Positions 1 through 9,148 of a DNA stretch of 64,000 nucleotides are shown here, one piece after another. The notes beneath the pieces were generated by a model, which did not search any database, had not been told where the DNA came from, and saw only the letters and a program-made list of their open reading frames with translations. The stretch's first letter is position 1, and the number at the start of each line of letters is the position of its first letter. The position numbers and the translations under genes were made by a program. Source of the stretch: Lachnospira sp. (GTDB lineage Bacteria; Bacillota; Clostridia; Lachnospirales; Lachnospiraceae); assembly GCA_017621205.1 (NCBI GenBank), contig JAGATQ010000011.1, forward strand, positions 1 to 64,000, read 5' to 3'.

Positions 1-142
1 AACTCCTGCAATCCTGCAAACATTCGAAATCCGCTAATTTACTGCGTAAATTGCTCCTTTCTCATGTTTGGCGGGTCCCAAGTTCAAATGCCTTATCATG
101 CAAGCATGAACGGCATATTGACCTTTTGACCCTGGCATCATT
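1..142. repeat. Dispersed ~141-bp repeat, copy A (possibly cut by window edge)
   Basis: This non-coding stretch directly follows the stop codon of the GH94 gene. It aligns along its whole length, at roughly 80% by eye, with 6485-6625 in the same orientation. Shared landmarks are AACTCC at one end, TTTACTGCG, AAGTTCAAATGC, CATGAACGGCAT and GCATCATT at the other end. It contains a small palindrome, TCATGCAAGCATGA. No ORF or transposase is present, so it is probably an intergenic mobile or structural repeat family. The left end may extend beyond base 1. Confidence 0.8.
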
Positions 143-146
143 GCTA

Positions 147-2606
147 TTATCCTAATACAACTTCAACCTCGTGTGTTGTACCTTCATCAAATACTGGAAG
201 AATGTTGCCTTCGATAGCATTGCCATCAACGGTAATACTCTTAACACCCTTGCACACATGGTCAGGATTCTTAACAGTTACATTGTAGGTAGCTCCACGG
301 AAAATACGGGAAGCAGTATAGCCATCCCACTCAGAAGGAATGGAAGGGTCAACCTTTAATCCGTCGTAGTCTGGAATCATACCTAAAATATACTGGGAAA
401 TTGCTACAAAGTTCCATGCAGCAGTACCGGTCAGCCATGAGTTTTTACCCTCACCAAAACGCTCAGCGTCCTTACCAGCAATCATCTGTCCGTATACATA
501 AGGCTCAGTTCTGTGCAAATCAGAAATCTCCTCGTTAAAGGCAGGAGCAATCTTAGAATAATACTCAAATGCCTTATCTCCACGTCCGGCATAGGCCTCC
601 GCACAGATAATCCATGCATTGTTGTGGCAGAAAATACCAGCATTCTCTTTATATCCTCCCGGATAGGTAGATATCTCACCATACTTTACATAGTATTTGG
701 TATAAGCCGGATTGTTGAGTACTAAACCATGCTTCGTGTTCAGATATTTATCGATTGCGTTCAATGTCTTGATGTCAGCACCCTCATCCTTACCAATCTC
801 AGACATAACAGCAAAGCCCTGTGGCTCGATGAAGATTTTACCCTCTTCACATTCCTTAGAGCCCATCTTCTATCCCTCGTTATCGTAAGCACGCAGGAAC
901 CAGTCGCCGTCAAAGGCATGCTCCATAACAATATCCTTCATCTTATCAATTTCAGCCTGTGCTTTCGCAGCTTCCTCATCCATACCCTTGTGCTTTAAGA
1001 TATCTACAAATGCAGGACCAGTATAGGTAAATAAGGTAGCAACCATAACAGATTCCGCAGTCTTGGAATAACCACCCTCGGCAGCAAATTTCGGTGAAGT
1101 GTAGGTCTGGAAGCTCTCACCGGACTGCTCTGAGTAGCAGGAAAGGTTGATACAGTCATTCCAGTCTGCACGCATTGCAAGTGGAAGCCCATGAGGACCA
1201 ACATTTTCTACAATATGATAGAAAGAAACCATCAAGTGGTCTAACATTGGCTTTGCCTTAGACTCGTCATTGTCATAAGGAACCTTCTCATCAAGAATAG
1301 ACCAGTCGCCAGTCTCCTTAATATAAGCAGCTACTGAAAGAATCATCCACAATGGATCATCGGAGAAGTTACCACCCAGATCGGAATTACCTTTCTTGGT
1401 CAATGGCTGATACTGATGATAGCATCCGCCATCCTCAAGCTGGGTTGCTGCAAGGTCAATCAGACGCTCTCTTGCACGGTCTGGAATCTGATGAACGAAA
1501 CCAAGTAAATCCTGGTTGGAATCCCTGAAGCCCATACCGCGGCCGATACCTGACTCAAAATAGGAGGCAGAACGGGAAAGGTTAAAGGTAACCATACACT
1601 GATACTGATTCCAGATATTAACCATGCGGTTAACCTTCTCGTCCGGAGTATCTACAGTATAGATGCCAAGCAGCTTGTCCCAGGCAGCCTTAAGCTCAGC
1701 AAGACCAGCCTCCACCTTCTCAGGAGTATTGTACTGTTCAATCATCTTATGGGCAACTTCCTTATTCAAGGTCTGTCCATCTGCCTCAAACTTCTTGTCT
1801 ACCGGGTTCTCAGCATAACCTAAGATAAAGATAAGGTTGGTAGATTCCCCGGCACCTAATGTAATCTCTTTGTAATGAGAAGCAATCGGTGACCATCCGT
1901 CTGCCACAGAATTGGAAGCTTTACCAGCCTCAACTACCTGTGGGTCACCAAAGCCATTGTAAAGACCAATAAAGCTTTCACGGTCTGTATCATATCCATC
2001 AATATCTGTGTTTACAGTATAAAATGCATAATGGTTACGGCGCTCATTGTACTCGGTTCTATGATATATCGTTGAGCCTTCAAGCTCTACACGTCCGGTA
2101 TTAAAGTTTCTCTGGAAGTTTGTAGTATCATCCTGTGCATCCCACAGACACCATTCTAAGAATGAGAACAGCTTAAATGTCTTAGGGGCACTGCCTTCGT
2201 TGGTTAAGGTAACAGATTGTACCTCTCCGGTATAATTCTGGGGAACGAAGAAGGTTACTTCTGCCTTTAAATCGTTCTTTTTACCGGTAATCTTCGTATA
2301 TCCCATACCATGACGGCACTCGTAGGAATCTAAAGTAGTCTTAACAGGAGACCATCCTGGATTCCAGATAGTATCGTTCTCCTTGATGTAGAAATAACGT
2401 CCACCCATATCAACCGGCACATTGTTGTAACGATAACGGGTAATTCTTCTCAGACGAGCATCCTTAAAGAAGCTGTAACCACCTGCTGTGTTAGAAATTA
2501 ATGAGAAGAAATCCTGTGTTCCTAAGTAATTAATCCAAGGATATGGAGTCTTAGGAGAAGTGATGACATACTCTTTGTTTGCATCATCAAAAAAACCAAA
2601 TTTCAT
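147..2606 (-). pseudogene. Cellobiose phosphorylase (GH94) interrupted by an in-frame TAG
   Basis: GH94 phosphorylases convert cellobiose plus phosphate to glucose-1-phosphate and glucose in the cytoplasm. The reading frame starts with ATG at 2606 (upstream AGAGG) and runs 578 codons to a TAG at 870-872. It continues in the same frame (AAG, then ATGGGC...) to a TAA at 147. Without the stop the product would be about 819 residues, the usual family length. N-terminal GH94 hallmarks ([25 protein letters not shown]) and the acid-catalyst region ADWND near residue 490 lie before the stop. The conserved [15 protein letters not shown] and [14 protein letters not shown] segments lie after it. The stop replaces a single residue in a loop (NEG-stop-KMGSKE), which fits one substitution such as CAG or AAG to TAG. 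It could be a recent nonsense mutation, a sequencing error or readthrough. Phosphoglucomutase at 18783 would consume the glucose-1-phosphate. Confidence 0.88.
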
Positions 2607-2807
2607 AGCTTTTCTTACCTCTTTTTCTTAATATTTGCCGTTTCCATCCAAAATGTAAGGGGATTCCTATCATTATGTACCATTACGACCTCACATGTCC
2701 GTACAGGATGGTTTACGCCATGTAAGTTTATTATATAATAGGACATGTTTTTAGGCAAGAAAAAGTTGGGCTATTTAGTGTAAAAAACAGGAAATCTATA
2801 AAATAAA

Positions 2808-2835
2808 TTGAAACATTTTCATAATCTGTTATACT
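2808..2835 (+). promoter_or_regulatory. Probable sigma-A promoter of the exported FN3/peptidase gene
   Basis: TTGAAA (2808-2813), a 16-bp spacer, then TATACT (2830-2835) stands about 125 bp before the ATG at 2960. A small imperfect inverted repeat (AATTGCGAAA ... TTTCGTAATT, about 2893-2918) lies in the leader. Confidence 0.5.
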
Positions 2836-2959
2836 GAATGTAATCACATATTTGTCATATTTGACAGATATAATGAAAAAGTGATTATGAAACAATTGCG
2901 AAATTAATTCAGAGGTTTCGTAATTGCCTAATAAGAATGATGGAAATGAGGAGATTGCT

Positions 2960-4321
2960 ATGAGACAAGGTAGAATACATAAAAGGTATAAATACACCAG
3001 TCGCCTGCTCGCTTTTGTGCTGGTAGCTACTATGGTATTACAGGTATCATCCGGTGGTATTGCTGTGGCAGCCGAAGAGGCTGGAGATGTGGCAGCAGTG
3101 GGAACTGCTGTTAGTGGAGATGCGCTACAGACAGCCCGGTCGATGGATGGGAATGAGCCAGGCAACACAATAGCCGATGATACAGGTACACAGACGGGGG
3201 AACCGGTTACAACAACGCAGACACCACCAACAACAACAGAGTCTACGGTTCCTACAACACAGCAGCCACCTACGACGGAGGCACCCCTTATATTGGATAC
3301 TGCTTACAGTCTGTTTAATGTGACCACTTCAGGTACCAGCATTAAGATAGGCTGGTTTGTGCAAAACAATACGGCTAGCGGTTATACCATATTTCGGAAG
3401 GATAATTATAAAAAGGACTATAAGAAGATAGGAGAGGTAGCAGGGGGGCAGAGCCGTTTTAACATGTATTATTTTCAGGATTCCGGTTTAAAGCGTGGGG
3501 TAAAGTATACTTATAAGGTAGAGCCCTTTCATGTTCGCAATGATGGTAGTGTGGTAAATGGTACTGTGAGTAATACAACAAGTTATGCTCCAAGTTTTTT
3601 AGCTCCGGTAATTTCTTCATCTACCCGCTCCGGCAAAACGATTACCCTCAAGTGGAAGAAGGTAGCCGGTGCAGATGGTTATGAAATCTATCAGGCACAG
3701 GAAAAGGGTGGATATAAGAAAGTAAAAACTATATCTGGCGGTGGCAAGACTTCTGTGAAACTGAATAAGAAAAATCCTAACAAAGATTATCGTTATAAAG
3801 TGAAGGCGTATACTAAGTATGCATCTAACCGCATTTTTAGTAAAGCGTCGGAGGTTATAAAGGTATATTCCAATAGTATCCAGAAGATACTCAATAAGAT
3901 AGCTAAGCTTAAGAAGAAGTATCCGACAGGCAAATATTGGAATCTGATGGAGGATCCGAATGGTGACAGTGAAACCATTAGTGATACGCCGTGTATGCAT
4001 AATGTTTATGGCTATCGGTACTGTAACCGTTATTATTGCCCTAACGGGGTACTGGGGCTGCAATGTTATGGGTTTGCATGGAAGATGAGTGATTTAATCT
4101 ATGGGCGTGATGCCAAAATTAAAAACCACAAATCCTACTCTAAGGCCAAGGTGGGAGATGTTATTCGTTATAGTGGGCATTCTGTTATCATAATAGAAAA
4201 ACACAAGGATTACATTCGCGTTGGTGAGTGTAATGCTGGAGGGACCTGTATTATCTTGTGGGGACGAAAGGTGAAGAAATCCGAATTGAAGAATGCGACA
4301 TATTCTCATCGTTATTATTAA
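2960..4321 (+). CDS. Exported FN3-domain protein with C-terminal CHAP/NlpC-like cysteine peptidase domain
   Basis: A 453-residue exported protein. The start is ATG 2960, with GAGGAG six bases upstream; an upstream in-frame TTG gives a non-signal leader. Residues 1-45 are a basic n-region plus hydrophobic core ending in VAVAAEEA, a signal peptide. Next comes a Thr/Pro/Gln-rich linker (about 75-110), then two fibronectin III-like modules (about 115-310) with the Lys/Tyr-rich strands seen in other exported proteins of this window. The C-terminal ~130 residues carry LQCYGFA, a GDVIRYSGHSVIII segment and a VGECN segment. These are arranged like the Cys-His-polar triad of CHAP or NlpC/P60-type amidases and peptidases. 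The likely role is cell-wall remodelling or surface display; the catalytic assignment is an inference from these short motifs. Confidence 0.7.
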   Translation: MRQGRIHKRYKYTSRLLAFVLVATMVLQVSSGGIAVAAEEAGDVAAVGTAVSGDALQTARSMDGNEPGNTIADDTGTQTGEPVTTTQTPPTTTESTVPTTQQPPTTEAPLILDTAYSLFNVTTSGTSIKIGWFVQNNTASGYTIFRKDNYKKDYKKIGEVAGGQSRFNMYYFQDSGLKRGVKYTYKVEPFHVRNDGSVVNGTVSNTTSYAPSFLAPVISSSTRSGKTITLKWKKVAGADGYEIYQAQEKGGYKKVKTISGGGKTSVKLNKKNPNKDYRYKVKAYTKYASNRIFSKASEVIKVYSNSIQKILNKIAKLKKKYPTGKYWNLMEDPNGDSETISDTPCMHNVYGYRYCNRYYCPNGVLGLQCYGFAWKMSDLIYGRDAKIKNHKSYSKAKVGDVIRYSGHSVIIIEKHKDYIRVGECNAGGTCIILWGRKVKKSELKNATYSHRYY

Positions 4322-4382
4322 GGGCTAAGGGTGCTACTGGTACATCGGGTATAAATTCAAATGTTAAGCCTGTATTTCAATA

Positions 4383-4415
4383 AAAACAGCCATGATTTTT
4401 CTTCATGGCTGTTTT
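4383..4415. terminator. Bidirectional terminator hairpin
   Basis: A 13-bp perfect stem (AAAACAGCCATGA / TCATGGCTGTTTT) with a 7-base loop and A/T tracts on both flanks. It sits between two convergent genes, the exported peptidase (+) and aldose epimerase (-), and can serve both. Confidence 0.85.
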
Positions 4416-4474
4416 AAATATTAATAAAGTAAATTGTAATTGCGAAATCGCTATCATTTGTAAAATGTTCTTAA

Positions 4475-5488
4475 TTACTCTTTTGTAAAAATATGCTGCC
4501 AGCATGCATAGGTTTCATCCGGTGCAATCTCTGCATATCCGGTACGTTCGTTCGGCATACTTAAGTTCGGGGCATCAATCATCCATGTACACGGTTCGGG
4601 ACAGAAGTAGCCGTTGATACCTCTGTCATTCCAGACACACCAGAATCTATAATCCTCACTAACCTCATAACATATCTTCTTTCCGGTAGGAGTATGAGTT
4701 GCATAAGCTCCGTAGAAGGCTTCACCATCTAAGGTATTCATCTTGGCTGTGTATATATCATTGTCCAAATTGACTCCGGTACAGGGTTGCGTTCCGCGGT
4801 TATAATTCTCGTCATATTCTGTCAACTTTAATACATGTTCTGTTGGCAGACAGCGGTGGTTTAACTCCCAGCGTTCCAAAATTGGAACATTTAACACATA
4901 GTCTCCCTCTTTCGTTCCGTCCACAAATGCTGCATTAAATGGGGTGTGGGAACAGAATCCACAAGGTAACATCTTGTCGCTGTCATTTTGCATGGTAATC
5001 TCCTGCAACAGGCCGTCATTGGCTGAGAGGGTATAAGTCATCTGTAGAGTAAAGGCAACAGGGAAATAGGCATAATAGGGATCTTTTTCATCATAAACGA
5101 ATTCGGAAACGACCTTTACCGCATCGTCATTAATAACCTCTTTGGAAACGACGGTGTATGGTCTTTTTTGTACAAAGCCGTGGATAGCATTGTTATAATG
5201 GTTGTCCTCGTTAATTGGTAAATGGTAAGTAGCGTCTGATACCTTAAGGATACCGTCTCTTAGGCGGTTAGGCAGATAGAGAAACGGATAGCCATATACC
5301 TCCGGACTGTTCATTGGGGCAGTATACGGATGCTCTTCGTCATAACGAAATATCTCGATTCCTTTTTTGTTATCCCTTAAGCGAATCATATTGTTGCCGA
5401 TGCCTGGGGCAAGAATTGCTTCATATGCTCCTGCTGTCAGTTTAATGCAGGGGTAGCCCTCCAGTTGGATTTCTTCTACTGCTGTCAT
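4475..5488 (-). CDS. Aldose 1-epimerase family protein (galactose mutarotase-like)
   Basis: A cytoplasmic protein of 337 residues. The start at 5488 is preceded by AAGGAGG at good spacing; the longer in-frame start has no such site. The fold signature of galactose mutarotase-like proteins is seen: an early GNNMIRLRD segment, a PFLYLPNRLRDG strand, the NAIHGFV histidine motif, a CGFCSHTPFN segment with a second conserved His, and a C-terminal EPCTWMIDAPN stretch. The family interconverts alpha and beta anomers of hexoses. It lies 51 bp downstream of the DUF1002 gene on the same strand but has its own strong ribosome site. The sugar specificity cannot be read from sequence. Confidence 0.8.
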   Translation of the reverse strand: MTAVEEIQLEGYPCIKLTAGAYEAILAPGIGNNMIRLRDNKKGIEIFRYDEEHPYTAPMNSPEVYGYPFLYLPNRLRDGILKVSDATYHLPINEDNHYNNAIHGFVQKRPYTVVSKEVINDDAVKVVSEFVYDEKDPYYAYFPVAFTLQMTYTLSANDGLLQEITMQNDSDKMLPCGFCSHTPFNAAFVDGTKEGDYVLNVPILERWELNHRCLPTEHVLKLTEYDENYNRGTQPCTGVNLDNDIYTAKMNTLDGEAFYGAYATHTPTGKKICYEVSEDYRFWCVWNDRGINGYFCPEPCTWMIDAPNLSMPNERTGYAEIAPDETYACWQHIFTKE

Positions 5489-5539
5489 GGTTATATCCTC
5501 CTTGTGGATTGAAATAAATATAATGGGTTGCATTACTTT

Positions 5540-6445
5540 TTATGAAAAAAGATTAATAATCTTGTCATAAATATTTTTGAAAAAGTCTAAAATTTTATCG
5601 AAAATACCTTGTACTTCGTCAGCAGAAATATTAAGAGAATCCAGCTTGTCATAGAGCCCTTTTGCCTGTTCCTTAATACGGTCCAAATCTAAGTCTAATT
5701 CACTGATTTTTTTCATGGAGGAAACAATGTTGTCAATATCTTCCTTGCTCAGGTTAATGTTCATCTCATCGGCAGCCTGTTCCACAATTTCCTCAATGTC
5801 AGCGTCGGAAGAAACTCCTTTGGCAATTACTTCATTTTTAATGTATCCAATAAGTTCTGAGGCAGCCTCAGCATCATCAATACTTTCGGAGAGCTTACCG
5901 GTTGTGACCAGCTCTTCCGTTGCAGCATCCTTGACCTCTTCGGATATCGGCTCGCCGGTTAATTCCTCATAAGCCTTCATCGTACCTACCAGAGCAGCAG
6001 TACCTGATATTTCAAAGGGCCCCGCAACAATTACGTTGGCATCCTCAATGCCAGCAGTTGCCAAAGCATTGATATACATGGACTCCGTACAGTAATTGAT
6101 ATTTTGGGTAGATACCTGGATGCCATTGCCTTCAGATGCCTTGTCAAGGCGGATGGAGGAAAGGGCACGTTTACCAATAACATCAGCAGTAAGATATTCG
6201 CCTAAATAATCATGTTCATCCTGGTTGGTGATGGTGAGAACCTTGCAATCTGAAAGCTCTTCCTCAGAAAGACTTAAAAGCCGCAGTACAGTAGAGCGGT
6301 CTTCGCCCTCTAAATCAGCACCGAGGGTAACGATAGTCTGTTCTTCCGCATCGGCAGAAACGGGGATAATGTATCCCCCTGTTATCGTAGCAGCCATCAA
6401 AAACGCAAGTAAAATAACCGCTATTCTTTGTTTTATGTTTCTCAT
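5540..6445 (-). CDS. DUF1002 exported protein
   Basis: A 301-residue exported protein of the DUF1002 family, function unknown. I place the start at 6445 (MRNIKQR...), where TAAAGGAG precedes the ATG. The open frame continues upstream to 6583, but that part translates the dispersed repeat and is not credible. Residues 1-32 form a signal peptide (KQRIAVILLAFLMAA...VSADA). Family features are the GADL start of the mature region, a central GTAALVGTMKAYEELTGEPI segment and an acidic, helix-rich C-terminal half with likely coiled-coil character. Several Lachnospiraceae and bacilli carry such proteins at the cell surface. No enzyme motif is visible. Confidence 0.75.
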   Translation of the reverse strand: MRNIKQRIAVILLAFLMAATITGGYIIPVSADAEEQTIVTLGADLEGEDRSTVLRLLSLSEEELSDCKVLTITNQDEHDYLGEYLTADVIGKRALSSIRLDKASEGNGIQVSTQNINYCTESMYINALATAGIEDANVIVAGPFEISGTAALVGTMKAYEELTGEPISEEVKDAATEELVTTGKLSESIDDAEAASELIGYIKNEVIAKGVSSDADIEEIVEQAADEMNINLSKEDIDNIVSSMKKISELDLDLDRIKEQAKGLYDKLDSLNISADEVQGIFDKILDFFKNIYDKIINLFS

Positions 6446-6484
6446 GTTATAATCTCCTTTATTTTTTGAAATATTGTGTTTCAC

Positions 6485-6625
6485 AACTCCCGCAATCCTT
6501 GAAGCATTCAAAATCTGCTGATTTACTGCGCAAATCACCCCTTTTTCATGCTTGGTGGGTCTTAAGTTCAAATGCTTTGTCATGCAGGCATGAACGGCAT
6601 TTTGACTTTTGCCCTTAGCATCATT
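6485..6625. repeat. Dispersed ~141-bp repeat, copy B
   Basis: The second copy of the repeat at 1-142, in the same orientation, starting 40 bp upstream of the DUF1002 ATG. It therefore forms part of that gene's 5' region, whereas copy A lies 3' of GH94. Substitutions are scattered and length differs by one base, so the copies are old rather than a recent duplication. Confidence 0.8.
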
Positions 6626-6688
6626 TTATCAGTATATTATCAAAGGTTCAACCTTTTTCAGGTAAATTTAAGAGATTCATAAGAAAAG

Positions 6689-6734
6689 GGGAGTGCTGCT
6701 TGCTGGTTATAAACCGGATGTTTGCAGCACTCCC
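6689..6734 (-). terminator. Terminator downstream of hsp20
   Basis: Stem GGGAGTGCTGC / GCAGCACTCCC (11 bp) with a 24-base loop, read on the minus strand after the hsp20 stop and followed by CCTTTTCTT. The T-tract is weak but the stem is strong. Confidence 0.6.
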
Positions 6735-6770
6735 GTCATAAAAGAGGAGACATAGTATATTAAATTTTAA

Positions 6771-7232
6771 TTAGGCTACATCAATTTTAATGCGTTCTGG
6801 CTCCTTTGGCATCCTCTTTGGAAGTGTTAGTTCCAGAATGCCATTGTTGTAATTGGCTTTAACGTTTGTAGAATCAATGTTCTCAATGTGGAAGCTTCTC
6901 TTGTAGCTCACTTCCTGACGCTCCTTGCGAAGATAGGTGATGGAAGGCTTAGCATCCTGTTCTTCTACTTGTTCCGGTTCCTTTTCTTCTGTTTCCTTTT
7001 TGTGGGAAGCCGTAATTGTGAGTACATCATCCTTAAGCTCAATGTTAATATCCTCCTTAGAAAATCCAGGAAGCTCTGCGGTAAGCAGAAAACTATCCTT
7101 TGTCTCTGCTACATCTGTCTTACATTGCATAAATGAGCTTGCTGCTGTAGGATGTGATAAAAAGCGGTTGAATGCATCAAAGTAATCAAATACATCAGGT
7201 TCGTTTGTTGAAAATGGAATTAAGTTAAACAT
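6771..7232 (-). CDS. Small heat-shock protein (Hsp20/alpha-crystallin)
   Basis: A 153-residue ATP-independent holdase that binds unfolding proteins in the cytoplasm. The alpha-crystallin domain spans roughly residues 38-150. It starts with the TDVAETKDSFLLTAELPGF strand pair and ends with the NNGILELTLPK motif, which holds the family's conserved G-x-L core. A Glu/Lys-rich insert (EETEEKEPEQ-like, about 78-95) interrupts the domain loop. The N-terminal MFNLIPF is typical of clostridial members. A CIRCE operator 135 bp upstream indicates HrcA repression and heat induction. The gene is monocistronic, with a hairpin downstream. Confidence 0.93.
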   Translation of the reverse strand: MFNLIPFSTNEPDVFDYFDAFNRFLSHPTAASSFMQCKTDVAETKDSFLLTAELPGFSKEDINIELKDDVLTITASHKKETEEKEPEQVEEQDAKPSITYLRKERQEVSYKRSFHIENIDSTNVKANYNNGILELTLPKRMPKEPERIKIDVA

Positions 7233-7366
7233 AATAATTACCTCCTTAAAATTATCTGGACAAAATGGCTTTTGCCGTTTTGTAAGTTGTTGTTTTGTTT
7301 CTATGGTTTTATCATATGCGTGATTTGTGACAAAACTATGTTTAAACTGTGTTTAAATTGTGAAAT

Positions 7367-7393
7367 TTAGCACTCTTTTGGATAGAGTGCTAA
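7367..7393. promoter_or_regulatory. CIRCE operator (HrcA binding site)
   Basis: An exact inverted repeat TTAGCACTC-N9-GAGTGCTAA, identical to the CIRCE consensus, upstream of hsp20 on the minus strand. HrcA repression is established for this element. CIRCE usually precedes groESL and hrcA-dnaK; here it appears to control a small heat-shock gene. Confidence 0.95.
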
Positions 7394-7489
7394 TAAAACA
7401 GGAAGCATATAAATTCTATAGAATTACAAATAAAAATAATAAGATTATAATATACAAACTAATGGCCGAGTATATATTTGAGTGACAGT

Positions 7490-7831
7490 CTATGGTTCGG
7501 AATCTAAATTCTTTGTCATTTTAGAGCTGATAGTACGCAGCATTTTCTTGCCTTGTGGGGCAAGCAGGCGGTAATTCTGCAATAGGTTAAACTCGTCCTG
7601 TGTTAAGCGAAGCTGAGGTATCGCTCCGGTTTGTGCTTCGACGCTATCGTCTGATATCAGATAGTCAATTGTAGTATTAAAATAGGTACTCATCTCCCGA
7701 AGGGTGGAAAGGCTTGGATATGCCTGCCCGGTTTCGTATTTATAGATTGATTGCTGTGAGGTGTGGAAGAGCTGTGCCATCTCACGTTGGCTAAGCCCCT
7801 GCGATTTTCGCAGAATGCGAATATGTTCCAT
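7490..7831 (-). CDS. XRE-family transcriptional regulator
   Basis: A 113-residue DNA-binding protein. Residues 4-60 are a Cro/CI-type helix-turn-helix (LRKSQGLSQREMAQLF...QQSIYKYETGQAYPSLSTL). The remaining ~50 residues form a small helical tail without a recognisable sensor domain. The start at 7831 is preceded by AAGGAG. It is divergent from argF, and the intergenic region holds three TGTCGAA boxes that are candidate operators. The target genes are unknown. Confidence 0.85.
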   Translation of the reverse strand: MEHIRILRKSQGLSQREMAQLFHTSQQSIYKYETGQAYPSLSTLREMSTYFNTTIDYLISDDSVEAQTGAIPQLRLTQDEFNLLQNYRLLAPQGKKMLRTISSKMTKNLDSEP

Positions 7832-7921
7832 AATGATTCTCTCCTTACTTCCTCACAGTGCTATTATAATAGAAGGATGGTATGTTTTAAATGGACAAAT
7901 TATACGAAAAAAATTCTGCTT

Positions 7922-7965
7922 ATGTCGAATGCATGTCGAATAGACAGCATATTCGTGTCGAATGC
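7922..7965. promoter_or_regulatory. Three phased TGTCGAA boxes (candidate operator)
   Basis: Exact TGTCGAA at 7923, 7934 and 7956, spaced 11 and 22 bp, so all lie on one helix face. Each is part of a longer (A/G)TGTCGAAT word. A palindrome CGAATA-N7-TATTCG overlaps them. TGTCGAA matches the Spo0A box core; the divergent XRE regulator is an equally good candidate binder. Confidence 0.5.
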
Positions 7966-8106
7966 TTTTTGTATAAGGTTTATTATTATACTTCAGTTAA
8001 GATTTGCACTTAGGCTTATGTGCTTAGGGGAATAAATTTTATTTTCTTGTAGACAGGAATCTAAAAATCTGCGAAAATAGATGTATTTGAAGGAAGGATG
8101 ATGAGA

Positions 8107-9060
8107 ATGACATTAAAAGGAAGAAGCTTTTTGACGCTTAAGGATTTTACGAAGGAAGAGATAGATTATCTGCTTCGGCTGGCGGCAAAGCTAAAGGAGA
8201 ATAAAAAGAAGGGAATAACAGGCAATACATTAAAAGGAAAGAATATAGCATTAATCTTTGAGAAGCCATCTACCCGCACGCGCTGCTCTTTTACGATAGG
8301 CTGTATAGATGAGGGAGGGCATCCGGAGTATCTTGGTAAGGATGATATCCAGCTTGGTTATAAGGAGAGTGTTGAGGATACGGCACGCGTGCTTGGACGA
8401 ATGTTCGATGGTATTGAGTTTCGTGGATTTAAACAGGAAAATGTAGAGAAGCTGGCAAAGTATTCCGGTGTTCCGGTTTGGAATGGTTTAACGGATGACT
8501 ATCACCCGACTCAGATTCTGGCTGATTTTCTGACGCTTCGTGAACAATTTGGAACACTGGAAGGGTTGAATTTTGTATTTGCAGGAGATGGGCGTAATAA
8601 TATGGCGAATTCTCTTATGATTGGCTGTACGAAAATGGGTGTAAACTGCACGATTCTGGCTCCCAAAGGGTTGTGGCCGAAGGAAGAGCTTACAGAGCTT
8701 TGCAAGACCTATGGAGAGGTCTCCGGAGCTACACTTACCTTAACAGAAGATGTCGACGGGGCGGTTTCTGATGCCGACTGTATTTACACGGATGTATGGT
8801 GTTCCATGGGAGAAGAGGAGAAAGCGGCAGAACGGATTGCACTGTTAAAGCCATATCAGGTGAATCGGCAGATGCTTGAAAAGACTGGTAAGGATAATAC
8901 GATTGTTATGCATTGCCTGCCGGCAGTTAAGGGTAACGAAATTACGGAGGATGTGTTTGAAGAACATGCCGACATTATATTTGATGAAGCAGAGAACCGG
9001 ATGCATACCATTAAGGCTGTTATGGTGGCGACCTTGGGAGAGGGAGTGCCAGAGCTTTAA
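8107..9060 (+). CDS. argF: Ornithine carbamoyltransferase
   Basis: Transfers the carbamoyl group from carbamoyl phosphate to ornithine, giving citrulline (arginine biosynthesis or its catabolic reversal), in the cytoplasm as a trimer. It has 317 residues from ATG 8107, with GAAGGAAGG nine bases upstream; ATG 8098 is an alternative. Seen motifs: STRTRCSF (carbamoyl-phosphate site), [30 protein letters not shown], and the ornithine/HCLP loop [11 protein letters not shown]. The N-terminal domain has GKDDIQLG where many OTCs have SGSQIG, and the region after HCLP is short. No other arg gene is adjacent, so anabolic versus catabolic use is open. Confidence 0.88.
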   Translation: MTLKGRSFLTLKDFTKEEIDYLLRLAAKLKENKKKGITGNTLKGKNIALIFEKPSTRTRCSFTIGCIDEGGHPEYLGKDDIQLGYKESVEDTARVLGRMFDGIEFRGFKQENVEKLAKYSGVPVWNGLTDDYHPTQILADFLTLREQFGTLEGLNFVFAGDGRNNMANSLMIGCTKMGVNCTILAPKGLWPKEELTELCKTYGEVSGATLTLTEDVDGAVSDADCIYTDVWCSMGEEEKAAERIALLKPYQVNRQMLEKTGKDNTIVMHCLPAVKGNEITEDVFEEHADIIFDEAENRMHTIKAVMVATLGEGVPEL

Positions 9061-9148
9061 TCAATACTAAATTAGCTTATGACTAAAGGTATGTAACTAC
9101 GAGTTTTGTAATCATTGGTTAACTGGTGGGTTCAAAGGGAGCGAGAGC

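Noticed and set aside
66..100. tRNA T-arm-like GTTCAAATGC
   Set aside because: No acceptor or anticodon stems around it, and it is part of the dispersed repeat in both copies.
870..872. Pyrrolysine or other recoding at the GH94 TAG
   Set aside because: No PYLIS-like context can be judged, the position is a surface loop not a catalytic site, and neighbouring genes end freely with TAG (fba, proS). A point mutation or sequencing error is simpler.
6446..6583. N-terminal extension of the DUF1002 protein (46 residues)
   Set aside because: It is a translation of the dispersed repeat; the ATG at 6445 has the ribosome site and opens a proper signal peptide.
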